Assembly: GCA_034509735.1 (NCBI GenBank)
Contig: JACGWO010000012.1
Coordinates: 21,543,188-21,607,187, forward strand
DNA: 64,000 nucleotides
Reading direction: 5' to 3'
DNA from: Sesamum alatum
Lineage: Eukaryota; Streptophyta; Magnoliopsida; Lamiales; Pedaliaceae
The notes beneath the pieces were generated by a model. It made no database searches, had not been told where the DNA came from, and saw only the letters and a list, made by a program, of their open reading frames with translations. Below, one piece after another: positions 1-11,652 of the stretch. Position numbers and translations under genes: made by a program. Positions within the stretch are counted from its first letter, which is position 1, and each line of letters begins with the position of its first letter.

Positions 1-399
1 AGGGTATCGCTCGATTTTCTCGAATCGACATGGGCCGATCCAGATACATATTGGCCAATACTATCTGGTGGGGACGGATGCATGGGATCATTAAGGAAGT
101 TGTTTAGTATGGTCTGTTGAATTGGTTTCAGGATGCAATAGAGGTCGAACATGCTAAGGCGCTTGCAGCAAGGCAAGCAGCTGAATCGACGCACAAATAT
201 AGATGGACAAATGCGATGATTGAAGGAGGCCAGAAATGCCATTATATGGACTCTATTCCTGAGCATGTGCGGTAGCTTTACAAGTTGACATCTCTGCACG
301 AAATTAAATAAAGTTTGATCTGGTATCAAGAAAAAAAAACACATATATGGTCCCTTATTGAAACCATATTTTTAATATTGAACACCAAACAATTAAAGT
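1..399. other. Unassigned left edge with a degenerate plus-strand reading frame
   Basis: A plus-strand frame runs from about position 3 to a stop at 273-275, with one internal TAG near 108. It reads as plausible protein (Trp, Arg and Ala-Glu rich), so it may be a decayed transposase or gene end that continues left of the window. I could not place it in a family. The LINE reading frame to the right can be followed only down to about 400. Confidence 0.3.
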
Positions 400-876
400 T
401 ATATATTCAAAAAATTTTGAGGCTATAGAGAATATACCATTTTTGTAAAGTGTCAGATTGAACGATCAGCGCAAAGAGTTAGGTGAAGCGGAATTGAAGC
501 GATGATGTCCAGATCATCCTTCAAGAAATTGTGATTGAAAAGCTTCAATGTGACATGAGTATGTGATGGAGCATATTAGTGCATAGACACGCGTGTCCTC
601 CTCAAAAGTCGAACAAGGTGATATAGGTCGAAAGCTATACACATAAGGAATCCATCTATCTTCCCGGATGCATATATGCTTGTGCCATTCCCCACTCGCC
701 AACTACACCATGCATCAATGAGGTAACTAGCTGCCAATATACTACGCCAAGAGAAGGATGGATTATATCCAATTTTAGCATTGGAAAAATCGGAGTGAGG
801 GAAATACCTTGCTTTCATTATCCTATATAGCGAGAAACGGTTAGGATTTGTCACTAATCTCCAAGCTTGTTTGGCC
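400..876 (-). pseudogene. LINE-A ORF2, 3' part (after the reverse transcriptase)
   Basis: Read on the minus strand, 876 downward gives the region that follows the reverse transcriptase in plant L1-type LINEs: KQAWRLVTNPN, then RIMKARYFPHSDF, then WRVGNGTSI, the usual lead-in to the zf-RVT region. Stops and a frame change follow, and similarity fades near 400. The reading continues directly from position 20291 on the far side of the Copia insertion, where the minus strand ends just upstream of the same KQAW segment. The bases TGGCC at 872-876 are repeated at 20291-20295 as the Copia target duplication. No functional protein can be made. Confidence 0.75.
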
Positions 877-1101
877 TGTTGGAAATATAAATACATGCAC
901 TTATATGGACTTTCAAACTTTTTAGTCATGCTCTTGTATTTTCTAAGTGTTTTTAATGAATGTTGGTCATTTTAGAATTACCTAATAGGTCCTATAAATT
1001 GGTTTGTACTTCAGGGTTTGCAATATAGAGCCAAGTAGCTCAATAAAGAAAAGATTTCCGCATGATATTATTCGAGCTCTGTTGTAGCAACTCTACTTAC
1101 A
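877..1101 (+). repeat. Copia-A 5' LTR
   Basis: Starts TGTTGGAAATATAAATAC and ends TACTTACA. It aligns along its length with 20047-20290, apart from an extra stretch of roughly 20 bp in the 3' copy. Both end in the same GCAACTCTACTTACA. Substitutions scattered between the two LTRs indicate an old insertion. Confidence 0.92.
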
Positions 1102-1104
1102 AAT

Positions 1105-1116
1105 TGGTATCAGAGT
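1105..1116 (+). promoter_or_regulatory. Copia-A primer-binding site
   Basis: TGGTATCAGAGT begins 3 nt after the LTR. It matches the complement of the initiator methionine tRNA 3' end used by plant Copia elements (usual form TGGTATCAGAGC), with one change at the last base shown. Confidence 0.85.
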
Positions 1117-1205
1117 GGTTTTCGATCTTAAGACTAAAAAAATATCTCAAGCAGTAGCAGGAACATCTTCCTCCATGATTCGATTCTTTGATGGTGAAGA
1201 CTACC

Positions 1206-1575
1206 TGATGTGGGTGAGATCTTGAAATTTCCAATAGAATGAAAATAAGAACTATCCAAATATACCAAGAATGATAGAATGAAAAGAGCAGGAAGAGAGT
1301 TCCTTCGCCCCCACCTTTCATCCGTTGATTGAGTGCCTATTTATAGAAGATTTTTCAGAAGGGGACTCGTAGAAATATCTTCTAGGAGATCTTCTTCAGA
1401 TTTGGTTTTTGATTTGCTTTTGCCGACCTCGTATGAGAGGCTTCGTACTCCTTGTACTCGTATGGGGGGGAGGTGTAAGGTTCAGTTTTTTCTTGGGAGA
1501 GCTTCACATATCTCTTTTTTGGAGAGAAGACATATTTTTACGGGCTTTCAACTCGTATATTTCCTTCCCTTATCA
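1206..1575 (-). repeat. LARD 3' LTR (minus orientation)
   Basis: 370 bp, nearly identical in sequence to 4767-5260 but lacking the internal duplication present there. Its plus-strand start is TGATGTGGGTGAGATC and its end is CCTTCCCTTATCA. Confidence 0.88.
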
Positions 1576-1947
1576 TCAGTCCCCCAGTTTCTTGTTTATT
1601 TTATAAAAATAAAGAAGAAATTATTTGTTTTTCCAATGCAGCTGAAGAAGCTTTCTATTGGTCGTACGAAGTGGATAATCAGTAGATTTTTAGTGTAAAT
1701 CGTGGAACTTTTCTTTCGGGATCTTCTTTTGAAGCGGATTTAACGCGATTTCGAAATCGGAAGATTTTAAGTCGGATTTTTCATCGAGATAATTTTTTCA
1801 AGATGATTTTGTCTTTCAAGCCGCAAAAAAAAAAAAAAAAAAAATCTTCAAGTCGATCTTTTTCGAGGCGAATTTTCAAGACGAGTTTCGTCCGCTGAAG
1901 TTTTTGATGCGCGTTATTTTCTTGCAAAGAGTTTCTTTCGAGGTTTC

Positions 1948-2613
1948 GAGGCCTTTTACTCCCTTGCGAAGAGTGTCATTCGAACGGCCGAGAGTTCGAG
2001 GCCTTTTACTTCGTAGCGAAGAGTTTCATTCGAAGGGCCGAGATTTCGAGGCCTTTTACTTCGTTGCGTAGAGTTTCATTCGAAGGGTCGAGATTTCGAG
2101 GCCTTTTACTTCGTGGCGAAGAGTTTCATTCGAAGGGCCGAGATTTCGAGGCCTTTTACTTCATTGCGTAGAGTTTCATTCGAAGGGCCGAGATTTCGAG
2201 GCCTTTTACTTCGTGGCGAAGAGTTTCGTTCGAAGGGCCGAGATTTTGAGGCCTTTTACTTCATTGCGTAGAGTTTCATTCGAAGGGCCGAGATTTCGAG
2301 GCCTTTTACTTCGTGGCGAAGAGTTTCATTCAAAGGGCCGAGATTTTGAGGCCTTTTACTTCATTGCGTAGAGTTTCATTCGAAGGGCCGAGATTTCGAG
2401 GCCTTTTACTTTGTGGCGAAGAGTTTCGTTCGAAGGGCCGAGATTTCGAGGCCTTTTACTTCATTGCGTAGAGTTTCATTCGAAGGGCCGAGATTTCGAG
2501 GCCTTTTACTTTGTGGCGAAGAGTTTCGTTCGAAGGGCCGAGATTTCGAGGCCTTTTACTTCATTGCGTAGAGTTTCATTTGAAGGGCCGAGATTTCGAG
2601 GCCTTTTTCTTTT
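1948..2613. repeat. 50 bp tandem repeat array with 100 bp higher-order period
   Basis: The landmark GCCTTTTACT recurs exactly every 50 bp at 1951, 2001, 2051 and so on to 2551, with a last degenerate copy at 2601. From 2051 the units alternate between a form with TTGCGTAGAG and a form with GTGGCGAAGAG, giving a 100 bp dimer. The array lies inside the LARD. It produces short spurious repeat-peptide frames that I do not treat as genes. Confidence 0.95.
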
Positions 2614-2722
2614 AGCTTGTAGCTCTGTCGATCGCTATTTTGTCGGTTCATATAAGGCGTGTGCTTCCAATTTGTAGACATCCGTAACTTGTGTCGCTTC
2701 ATAATGTAGAGGATAGATTGTC

Positions 2723-3217
2723 GGATGCCCAATTCCTGGTCTCTACTCATGCTATCCGCATTCCTTCCAATCATGATGAGCGTCGTATTTAAAATTCCAT
2801 GCATTTTCCACGGCAACTTTACATTATTTGTCCCCTTTGGGTCGTCTGTTGATTTCGTGCTTCTCAGGCATTTTAATAGATTTTTTGCCACGTCACATTT
2901 CGTGTCCCTTGGACATATTTTGAGCAAAATCGTACGTTGTCGTTTGTTGATTTGAGCGCTTCATAGATTTTCAGCAATGTCGTATTTCTCTCATTGGGGA
3001 CGATATAGATAGAATCCCGTACTTTGCGAAATAGTAACTTTTATTAGTAGAAGCAGATTCCCTTTTGACAATAATACTCCTTCAGATTGTGAATGCGCGT
3101 GATGTGGATAAATTTGAGAAAGTCGGATGCCTGATCCTTGATCTATCCTTATGAAACCCGCGTCGCTTCCAATCATGATGAGCATCGTACTTAAGAGCCC
3201 ATGCATATTCCTTGGCA
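2723..3217. repeat. Pair of diverged direct repeats of about 90 bp
   Basis: The segment 2723-2812 (with CTTCCAATCATGATGAGC) recurs diverged at 3128-3217 inside the LARD, about 405 bp apart. The intervening DNA has no gene. Confidence 0.6.
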
Positions 3218-4036
3218 ACTCAGATCAAACAGGAGTTTAAAGAATGTTAAATATTACTTTCCCAATTTAATCACAACCATGTAAAGAATAATTAAATAGA
3301 ACACATCCTCATCGTTCAACAAATATTAATCATACGTAGAAATAAACCCCCCATATAGATCAGGAGGTAAGAAGAATACTTTTACAGCCTAGGAAATGTC
3401 AATTATATAAGATAGTGTTAGATTCTTCTATCCGTGTACATTTTACATTTCTTTCCCTTTTCAGTTTTATTAGGTGAAATAAGTTTGTGACACCCGTATC
3501 TATTATATTAATAACATGTGACACCTTTAACAAAATAATTTATTATTACTCATGAGATTTATTCTTCCTCGCCTATTTTTATTCAAGATTTATTTACAAA
3601 GGTGTATACAAACTGATCTCGGATGATCAAGAAATCATATGAAATTTTGACTATTCTAAAAAATAAATATGACAAAATTAATCAAATACCAACAAAAGCC
3701 CTCTTTTTTTTTTTAGATCTCATGGATGGCACGGAATAAAATTATAAATTACTTTTTGAACACCAACTTGATTAAGTAATGAATTTACTACTAAAAATTT
3801 ACGTTGGTAATATCTTTACTTTTTCAATCTCTCTTATATACAATTGATTAGGTAAATAATTATAAGTTTTAAGTTAAATTGATCAAATGAATAATCATGC
3901 CATAATAAATTATTCCATATACACTATAACTTACATATACAGACAAAGAAGCATATATATAAAATATACACACAAAGGTATATACTAGTAGAGACACATT
4001 ATGCACACTATTATTAACATAAATATATGTAAAGTC
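3218..4036. other. AT-rich LARD interior without recognisable content
   Basis: No coding region or structured repeat was seen here beyond AT richness. It lies within the internal domain of the LARD. Confidence 0.5.
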
Positions 4037-4051
4037 ATATATATATATATA

Positions 4052-4094
<43 letters not shown>
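4037..4094. repeat. Compound (AT)n-(GA)n microsatellite
   Basis: An alternating AT run at 4037-4054 is followed directly by a GA run at 4055-4094. The long Ser-Leu or Arg-Glu frames across it are artefacts of the simple repeat. Confidence 0.95.
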
Positions 4095-4096
<2 letters not shown>

Positions 4097-4214
4097 GGAG
4101 AGAAGAAAACCTTGCCTTGAAATTCAGAATTTCCCTTCGACCTTTTTGCTAGAATCCTCTTCTTCCCCATTTTTCTTTTCTCTTTCCCTCTGCCATAATC
4201 ATTCAATGCATCTG

Positions 4215-4640
4215 TCAATTGTGATGATGGTGGTGCCGGTCGCAAGAACGGCGGAGCGACGACGACGATCGGTAGTTCGCGACGAGGAGGGGTAGTCGAT
4301 CGCCGGAGCCTTGACCGAAATGGGTGGGTGACGGCTCAAAATGATCGCCACGAGGAGTGGAGTCGAATGGTGATGATCCGTCAGCATGGGTTGTAAGGAC
4401 GACGGCGAACGAAACGGAAAACAAAAGAAAATCCAGAATCACGACTAGCGGTCGAGGGGCGAGTGCCGACGCGTGGGGGTCGGATGAGGACATGCGTGGC
4501 ACCAGTGCATAGATCGGCGGTCGACGGTCTGATTGGCGGGGCGCGTGGCCAGAGACATGCCGGAGGGTATTTTCGGTGACTGGCCGCCGGCGAGGAAAAC
4601 GACCGCGGCTCACGACGTTCAGCGGAGTTGAGGCACAATT
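4215..4640 (-). other. GC-rich open stretch next to the LARD primer-binding site
   Basis: This stretch is much richer in G and C than the AT-rich DNA around it. Two overlapping minus-strand frames stay open (4215-4613 and 4381-4638), rich in Arg, Pro and Ser, downstream of the PBS where gag would start. No gag or host domain is recognisable. It may be a decayed gag leader or captured host DNA. Confidence 0.3.
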
Positions 4641-4746
4641 TATTTTTCTTGATTCTTACTAGGATGTATTTGTAAGTGAGTATTATGTTTTGCTCTTGGT
4701 TGTCTTTATAAAATTCTTTTTCTCATTGTCTCTATTGTTATAGGAT

Positions 4747-4764
4747 TTCCCACAGACGGCGCCA
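4747..4764 (-). promoter_or_regulatory. LARD primer-binding site
   Basis: On the minus strand this reads TGGCGCCGTCTGTGGGAA, two bases after the end of the LTR at 4767. It fixes the element's orientation as minus. Confidence 0.85.
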
Positions 4765-4766
4765 TT

Positions 4767-5260
4767 TGATGTGGGTGAGATCTTGAAATTCCCAATAGAA
4801 TGAAAATAAGAACTATCCAAAGATATCAAGAATGATAGAATGAAAAGAGCAGGAAGAGAGTTCCTTCGCGCCCCCCCCCCCCCCCCCCTTTATCCGTTGA
4901 TTGAGTGCCTATTTATAGAAGATTTTTCAGAAAGGGACTCGTAGAAATATCTTCTAGGAGATCTTCTTCAGATTTGGTTTTTGATTTGCTTTTGCCGACC
5001 TCGTATGAGAGGCTTCGTACTCCTTGTACTCGTATGGGGGGAGGTGTAAGGTTCGTAGAAATATCTTCTAGGAGATCTTCTTCAGATTTGGTTTTTGATT
5101 TGCTTTTGCCGACCTCGTATGAGAGGCTTCGTACTCTTTGTACTCGTATGGGGGGAGGTGTAAGGCTCAGTTTTCTCTTGGGAGAGCTTCACATATCTCT
5201 TTTTTGGATAGAAGACATATTTTTACGGGCTTTCAACTCGTATATTTCCTTCCCTTATCA
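4767..5260 (-). repeat. LARD 5' LTR (minus orientation) with internal duplication
   Basis: 494 bp. It matches 1206-1575 but contains a direct duplication of about 110 bp (segments beginning near 4941 and 5054) and a run of about 20 cytosines near 4869-4888, where the other LTR has only a few. The extra length explains the size difference between the two LTRs. Confidence 0.88.
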
Positions 5261-6945
5261 CTACCAGTATTAGAAGATCAAGATGAGGACATTCCTCAAG
5301 ACTGAAGGATTATGGGCTTCAACGAGTCTGAAAGTGAAGCCAGAATGAGTGATGCTAAAAAGAAGAAACTCAATGCTACACGACGTTCGGATGCAAGCGC
5401 TCTCAGGAAAACTTACATGAGCGTTGGCAAATCCACTTTCTTGAAAATATCAAGTGCGTCTATAGCAAATGAAGCATGGGACACTTTAGAACAAGAGTTT
5501 CATGATAACGAAAAGGTGAGAACTATCAACCCTTCTAACTCTACGACAAGATTTTCAGAATTTAAAATGAAAGATTCTGAAAATATCGAAGAGTATCAAA
5601 CTAGAGTGATGGAAATCGTCAACTAAATGACGATGTATGATAAGGTCATTGATCAGCTTGTCGTAGAGAAAATTTTGATTAGCCTGACTGAAAAGTATGA
5701 GTACGTGGTTGCAGCTATTGAGCAATCCAAGGATCTCACGTCGCTGACAATAGGAGAACTCATCAGATCTCTTCAAGGGCACGAGAAGAGAAGATTTTTA
5801 CAGGCAGATCAATCAAATGAAACTGCGTTCTAGACCAAATTTCAACTAAAAGAAGGCTCCAACAAAAGGTCAAATTGGAGAAAGAAGAAAGAACTAGAGT
5901 CTCACAAAAGGGAAGGCAAGAAAAATGAAAGAAGTGTGAAATCTGAAGTGGCATGCAAGATTTGCAATAGAACTAATCACACCACTGATCATTGTTGGTA
6001 CAAAGGTAAGCCTCAATATTCTATCTGCCATAGGTTTAATCATGTTGAGAAGAACTGCAGACTTAAAGCTAAAGAACAAGCGAATTTTTCAGAACAACAA
6101 GAAGAAGAAAATTTGTTTTATGCTTCTCAACCTGTTTCTTATGAAAAAGAAGATGTTTGGTATCTTGATAGTGGATGCAGTAATCACCTGTCAAGTAATC
6201 TAGATATTTTTCAAAGGTTGGTTGCTAACATCACTTCAAAAGTGAAATCGGAGATGGAGCATTTGTCAAAGCAAATTGAAAGGGAAGCGTGGTTGTTGAT
6301 TCCAAACGAGGTGTCAAGCATATTAATAAGGTTCTTTTTGTCCCTGATTTGGCCCAAATTTGCTAAGTGTTGGGCAGCTTGTTGAAAATGGCTACGGTCT
6401 TTGGTTCAAAAATAATTGTTGTAAGATCTATGAAAACATAGAAGAGGACAAGGTCATTGCTAAGGTGGAAATGGAGAGCACCAGAAATTTCACTCTTCGG
6501 CCACATCACAATGCTTTCAAGGCTGAAGTTGCTGCCGACTCTTGGCTTTGGCACAAAAGGTATTGTCATTTGAACTTCCATGGTCTAAAGTTTCTAAAAG
6601 AAAAGAAGATGGTGAAAGGATTACCGGAGATTCAGATCAATGCAAATCTATGTGAAAATTGTATAATTGGAAAACAACATCGAGCATCATTCCCGAAAGG
6701 AAAGTCATGGAGAGCTAGTTCGCCTTTGGAGCTCATCCATTCTGATATATGTGGACCAATGAGAACTACCTCCTTGGGCTAACATATGTACTTTTTGACA
6801 TTCACTGATGATTATTCAAGAATGAGGAGGGTGTTAAAGGAGAAATCAGAAGCTTTCACAATCTTTAATAGGTTCAAAGCTCTTGTTGAAAAATAAAAAG
6901 GTAGCAGTATCAAATCATGAAAAGTCACAGAGGAGGCAAATATAC
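5261..6945 (+). pseudogene. Copia-A gag, protease and integrase N-terminal part
   Basis: Gag starts upstream near 1175 with MIRFFDGEDY, is interrupted at 1205 by the LARD, and resumes at 5261 (a UBN2/DUF4219-type gag; a TAG replaces an expected Trp codon near the junction). A CCHC knuckle is visible near 5955 (C-x2-C-x4-H-x4-C, CKICNRTNHTTDHC). The aspartic protease motif is WYLDSGCSNH near 6160. The pre-integrase HHCC region includes WHKRYCHLNF (near 6550) and C-x2-C (CENCIIGK), then the integrase start FTDDYSR near 6800. The second catalytic block is altered (SHRGGKY where SDRGGEY is expected) just before the CACTA insertion. Multiple stops and frame changes make it non-functional. Confidence 0.85.
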
Positions 6946-6956
6946 CACTACAAAAA

Positions 6957-7620
6957 AATGTGGGAATAGGAACGGATACAGACGATCATTCCAAACACAG
7001 CTCCTAATAGGAACGGTAAGTGGAACTGTTGTGGAACGGGAAGCCGTTGATGACGTCATTGTCGTGGTAACTGTAATACAAATTAATAGGAATGGCACGA
7101 CCGTTCCTATTCGAGTGCCTACATATGTGAGCCAACTTGTACACCTGTAACCGTTCCTAAAAGGGACCTGATATATTTTGGACTTCAATTTGGAACACAT
7201 GTGTGAAATTTGGAACGGATCGTCGATCGGGAACACTTACCGTTGCTATATGGGTTCTAATGGCCGGGTCTATTTGGACCGGTGGGCTGCCCGTTCCAAC
7301 ATGTAGTCCTACATAAGACCCTTTTACGCCAAGGGCAAAAATGTAATGCAATTACCGTTCCAAATTGTGGGTATATAGTGAGTGCAATATTGTTACAATT
7401 ACCGTTCTCAATTGTACTCCAATTAGGAACGGTCTTGTTGCGTGTGCCTCATACCGTTCCTAATATGCCCTAACAGCTATATTACAACGGTAATATTACC
7501 GTTCCTATCACGCCTCCTGCGATCGTTCCTAAAGCTGGAACAACGGCTATATTTAAACGACTAGTTTTGTGTTCCAAATAATATTCCAATGCCCGTTCCA
7601 ATATTTTCTATATATATGTC
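6957..7620. repeat. CACTA left subterminal repeat array
   Basis: Many copies of AGGAACGGT and its inverse ACCGTTCC(T/A) in both orientations, at irregular spacing, starting 10 bp inside the left end. In known En/Spm elements such arrays bind TNPA. That role is inferred here. Confidence 0.85.
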
Positions 7621-7848
7621 CCCCTTCTTGTCACTGTTCTTATAATTACTCTCCAACTCATTTTGTTTTCCCACCTTGATTCTTTATACGGAAAATCGAA
7701 CATATCAATTACCGAGTGCGAATTTTGTATTGATATTGATAGGTGTTTGCTCAGGTAAGTATGCAAAATTCTGTTATTTTTGTGTATATATATAATATAC
7801 TCTCGTCATTTAATTGCGTGCTGTTGTGAATTACACGTAGGACCAATC

Positions 7849-10800
7849 ATGTTAAGACAGTTGAGGAAATGGATGTATGATCGAGACATCCTGGGTGTGA
7901 CACCGGAGTTTGAGAACGGTGTTACAATATTTTTAGAATGGGCCCAGTCTCAGCGTGCATATATGGACAGGGACAAGATTAAGTGTCCCTGCCGGAAGTG
8001 CAAAAATAAACGATTCAAAACACCAGACAAGGTAAATTTTGATTTGTGTATGAAAGGGTTTATGCCAGAGTATTACAATTGGACTTCACATGGTGAGGAG
8101 AGGGTGCAGGAATACTTTGAAGCATTGACAGCCCCCCCTGTGCAGCAATACGAAACGCCACCCGTTCAGGAGGAGAGTAGTTCACATTGGGGTGATGCGG
8201 CTCAGATGGATTGGGCGCAGAGGATGGTATTCGATGTCGCCGGGCCGTCATTCTGGTCTTCGTACAACCAGGAGGGACCGACTGATGATGGTACTCGGTA
8301 TTGTCCATCTAATGTGGTTCCTTGTTCATATTACGATTCGGGGCCCTATGATTATGTGTCTGGCTTGTCAGACCATTTTCTTGATGTAGTTCATGCTGCG
8401 GACCAACCATTATGGGACGGCTGCACCACCTCTCAGTTGGCGTCAATTGCCTCTTTGGTGAATATTGAGGCTGAAGGGGGTTTTTTCGAGCATACACAAG
8501 ATTGGTTATGCCAGTGGGGTGATACTGTAATGTCCCGCGATCACACTTTCCCCGTCGATTATTACAATGCGAAGAAATTGATAAGAGAATTGGGTTTACC
8601 AGTTTAGAAGATTGATGCTTGCAAAAACGGTTGCATGTTGTACTGGAAGAACGATATTGATTTGGAATATTGCAAGTTCTGTGCAGACGCTAGGTACAAG
8701 CCCACCAGGGACAGAAATCCTAAATGCAAGAAGTCCCCGTATGCCATTCTTAGGTATCTATCGATTACCCCTCGGCTGCAGAGGTTGTATGCGTCGGAGG
8801 CCACAACAGAGCATATGATTTTGCATGCGAGCTATCAGAAGGAGAAAGGATTCATGAGTCATCCATCCGATGCAGAGGCTTGGAAGCATTTTGACCGGAC
8901 GTATGCTGATTTTGCAGCTGAGCCGAGGAATGTTAGACTTGGGTTGTGCACGGATGGGTTTGCACCGCACGGCCAGTATGGTAAAACTTACTCATGTTGG
9001 CCCGTGATACTTACACCGTACAATCTCCCATCGGGAATTTGCATGAAGTCTGAATATATGTTCCTAACGATGGTGATCCCTGGCCCATCGAATCCCAAAC
9101 GTCTTATTGATGTCTACTTGGAGCCATTGATCGAGGAGTTGCAGAATTTATGGCATGTGGGTGTACGTATGCACGATACTGCGACAAACCAGGCATTCAT
9201 GATGCATGCCGCATTGATGTGGACAGTGAACGACCTTCCTGCTTATGGGATGGCATCTGGATGGAGTACCGCCGGTGTTACGGGGTGTCCAGTTTGTATG
9301 GAGGACACACGGGCATTCTATTTACAGCACGGTCAAAAAGCATGCTATTTTGACTGCCACAGGCAATTCCTACCACCGGTTCATCCTTATCGTAAGAACA
9401 AGAAAGCCTTCACTAAAAATCAAATAGAGAGGAAGGTTGCACGTCCGAGGCTGACTGGAGAACAGATCCGAACCCGTGTCAATGCGTTTAGTGTGGCTGT
9501 CGAACAACCGTTGAGTGAACCGGAAGGCTACGGTGTCAACCATAAATGGACGAAGAAAAGCATATTCTGGGAGCTTGAATACTTGGGGGGCGCATCTGGT
9601 ACGACACAATCTTGATGTCATGCATATTGAGAAGAATGTGTTCGATAATATATTCAATACTATGATGGACATCAAGGGAAAAAATGAAGGACAATCTGAA
9701 TGCACGGAAGGATCTGAAGATCATATGTAATCGGTCAGAGCTTGAGGTGGACGAAAGGAGACCGAACGTGATACCCAAGGCGGTATATACACTAACGAAT
9801 GAGCAAAAGAAGAAGATATATGAGTGGATTCGTTGTCTTAGGTTTCCTGATGGGTATGCCTCTAACTTGGCCCGTTGCGTCGACCCGAAGGAGTTGAGGA
9901 TGCACAGCATGAAGAGCCATGATTGTCATGTATTCATGCAGAAATTGATTCCGGTTGCCTTCCGTCAAATGCTTCCAGAGCATGTGTGGGGGCCTTGACG
10001 AAAGTGAGCCTTCTATTTTAGATCCTATGCTCAACAACACTAGATGTGGCCAAGGTAAAAAAATTGGAAGATAGTGTAGCCGTTATCCTGTGCAACCTCG
10101 AGAAAATTTTTCCTCCTTCTTTTTTCGACTCAATGGAGCATCTAATTGTTCACCTTCCATATGAAGCTCGCGTTAGGGGGCGCGTGCAGTACAGGTGGAT
10201 GTATCCATTTGAAAGGTAATTAAATAAATACTGTTAAATATATATATTTATTATTTGCATTTTAATAAATAGTCGTATGAATAGATTCCTACGCGATTTG
10301 AAGAAAAAAGTGAAAAAACAAAGCACACGTCGAGGTGTCAATTGTAGAGGCTTATATTGTCGAAAAATCGGGCTTTTCTCCTCTCACTACTTCGAACCGC
10401 ACATTCTCTGCAAGCGAAACAGATTCGGTCGGAACGATGATCTCACGAGCAATGACGATCGAATAGTTCGGTCCATTTTCAATTACCGGGGCCGAGCAAG
10501 TGGAGCCTCGAAGAAGAAATGGTTGAGCGGTGAGGAACTTCATGCTATCGAGACATACATCTTGTGTAATTGTGAAGTATTTGCACCGTACTACGAGTAA
10601 GTGTCTTATACAAACGTAATTATCTCGTATGAATCATTTCAATTTCAATTACATGTATATTTATAACTATCAGTTTTACTATAACAGGTCATTCTTGAAT
10701 GAACTGTTCGAACAACACAATTCGGAGGACCCGATAATTGATCAACTAGTGGTAACACAATTCAAGGATTGGTTCAAGGCTCATGGAAGTATCATTGATT

Positions 10801-11426
10801 TCTTGTAAATGCGATATGCTCATTAATATGTAATCCATTATCTCAATTGCTACATATATGATTAATTGCAGGTGAAACCCGAATTGAATCACACAAACGA
10901 CGAATTATTGAAGTTGGATTATTGGGGGCCAAGAGCAGAAGTGACGAACTTCAATTTCCACACTGAACGTCACAATGTCGGGAAGTCAACAATGAATTGT
11001 GATGTTTGTGTCAAAAGCTCATCATATACAGACACGAATTCTGACTTCTATGGAATTTTGGAAGAGATAATCCAGCTAGATTACCCACTAATTCCAAACA
11101 TGCACATTGTAATATTTAATTGTCGTTGGGTCGATCCGGTCAGAGGCATGAAGATACATCCTCGTTATCACGTCGTTGATGTCAACTTCAAAAAGCTCTA
11201 CCAAAAGAATGAACCATTCATACTGGCACAACAAGTAGTACAAGTCTACTACGCGGATTACCCGAGCATGAAGAGGAACAAAGTCGACTGGAAAGCTGTT
11301 TGCAAAATCAAGGCTCGAAGAGTAATCGATGACTCGCGATGGACCGAGGTCGCCTATCAGATGGATGAAGTCGTACCTAATCCAGATGTTGTAATAGATA
11401 ACCAAACCTTTGAACTGCATGACTAA
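7849..11426 (+). pseudogene. CACTA TNPD-type transposase (Transposase_21), broken
   Basis: The catalytic transposase of the element. The ATG at 7849 starts MLRQLRKWMYDRD. Residues 9-90 or so match the transposase-associated domain, with CPCRKCKN. A TAG at 8605-8607 interrupts the frame where plant relatives keep reading (next KIDACKNGC). The Transposase_21 core follows (8640-9610: LGLCTDGFAPHG, GCPVCMEDT, then HNLDVMHIEKNVF after a frame change). Frame breaks fall in a G run at 9585-9590, an A run at 9679-9684 and a G run at 9988-9992. A DUF4218-like part follows (HLPYEARVRG, YRWMYPFER) with introns near 10219-10276, about 10598-10687 and about 10790-10870, then a DUF4216-like part at 10866-11426 (DYWGPRAEV, VYYADYP). 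With these breaks no intact product is expected. Confidence 0.85.
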
Positions 11427-11652
11427 CGGGAATACAATTGGTCGTTGATCATGGAGCAAGGCCATCGCGCTCGCCAGACAGTGAATGCGAAAATGAAGAT
11501 GAAGATAGCTTTGACGAGGGTGAGTCCGATGAAGAGACTTATTGAATTTTCAAAAAAAAAAATCTGTAATTTTTTTATTAACCTTATTCTAAAAATTGTA
11601 TTCGATAGATGTATTTTGATTATTCTAAGAAATCAGAATAAATTTTAAAATA
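11427..11652. other. CACTA spacer after the transposase region
   Basis: AT-rich 3' flank of the transposase with no recognisable feature before the internal repeat array begins. Confidence 0.4.

Larger units (their letters stand above)
1206..5260 (-). mobile_element. Non-autonomous LTR retrotransposon (LARD-like), minus strand
   Basis: Inserted in the gag start of Copia-A with perfect duplication CTACC (1201-1205 and 5261-5265). LTR ends are TGAT and ATCA. On the minus strand the 5' LTR is 4767-5260, followed by the PBS TGGCGCCGTCTGTGGGAA (4747-4764), typical of Gypsy-type elements. The 3' LTR is 1206-1575, preceded on the minus strand by a purine tract AAACTGGGGGACT (within 1576-1590). The internal 3.2 kb shows no gag or pol domain in any frame, but holds a 50 bp tandem array, a GA microsatellite and a GC-rich stretch next to the PBS. 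This fits a large retrotransposon derivative that depends on another element's proteins. Confidence 0.88.

Noticed and set aside
1..275. Assigning the left-edge frame to a Mutator transposase
   Set aside because: It has a general likeness to the Trp-rich tail of such proteins, but no diagnostic motif is present, so it is left unassigned.
1948..2613. CRISPR-like regular repeats
   Set aside because: The units are contiguous and have no unique spacers. The organism is a plant and the array lies inside a retrotransposon.
2411..2927. Repeat-peptide proteins across the 50 bp array
   Set aside because: Frames stay open because the unit lacks stops. A 50 bp unit shifts frame every copy, and there is no domain.
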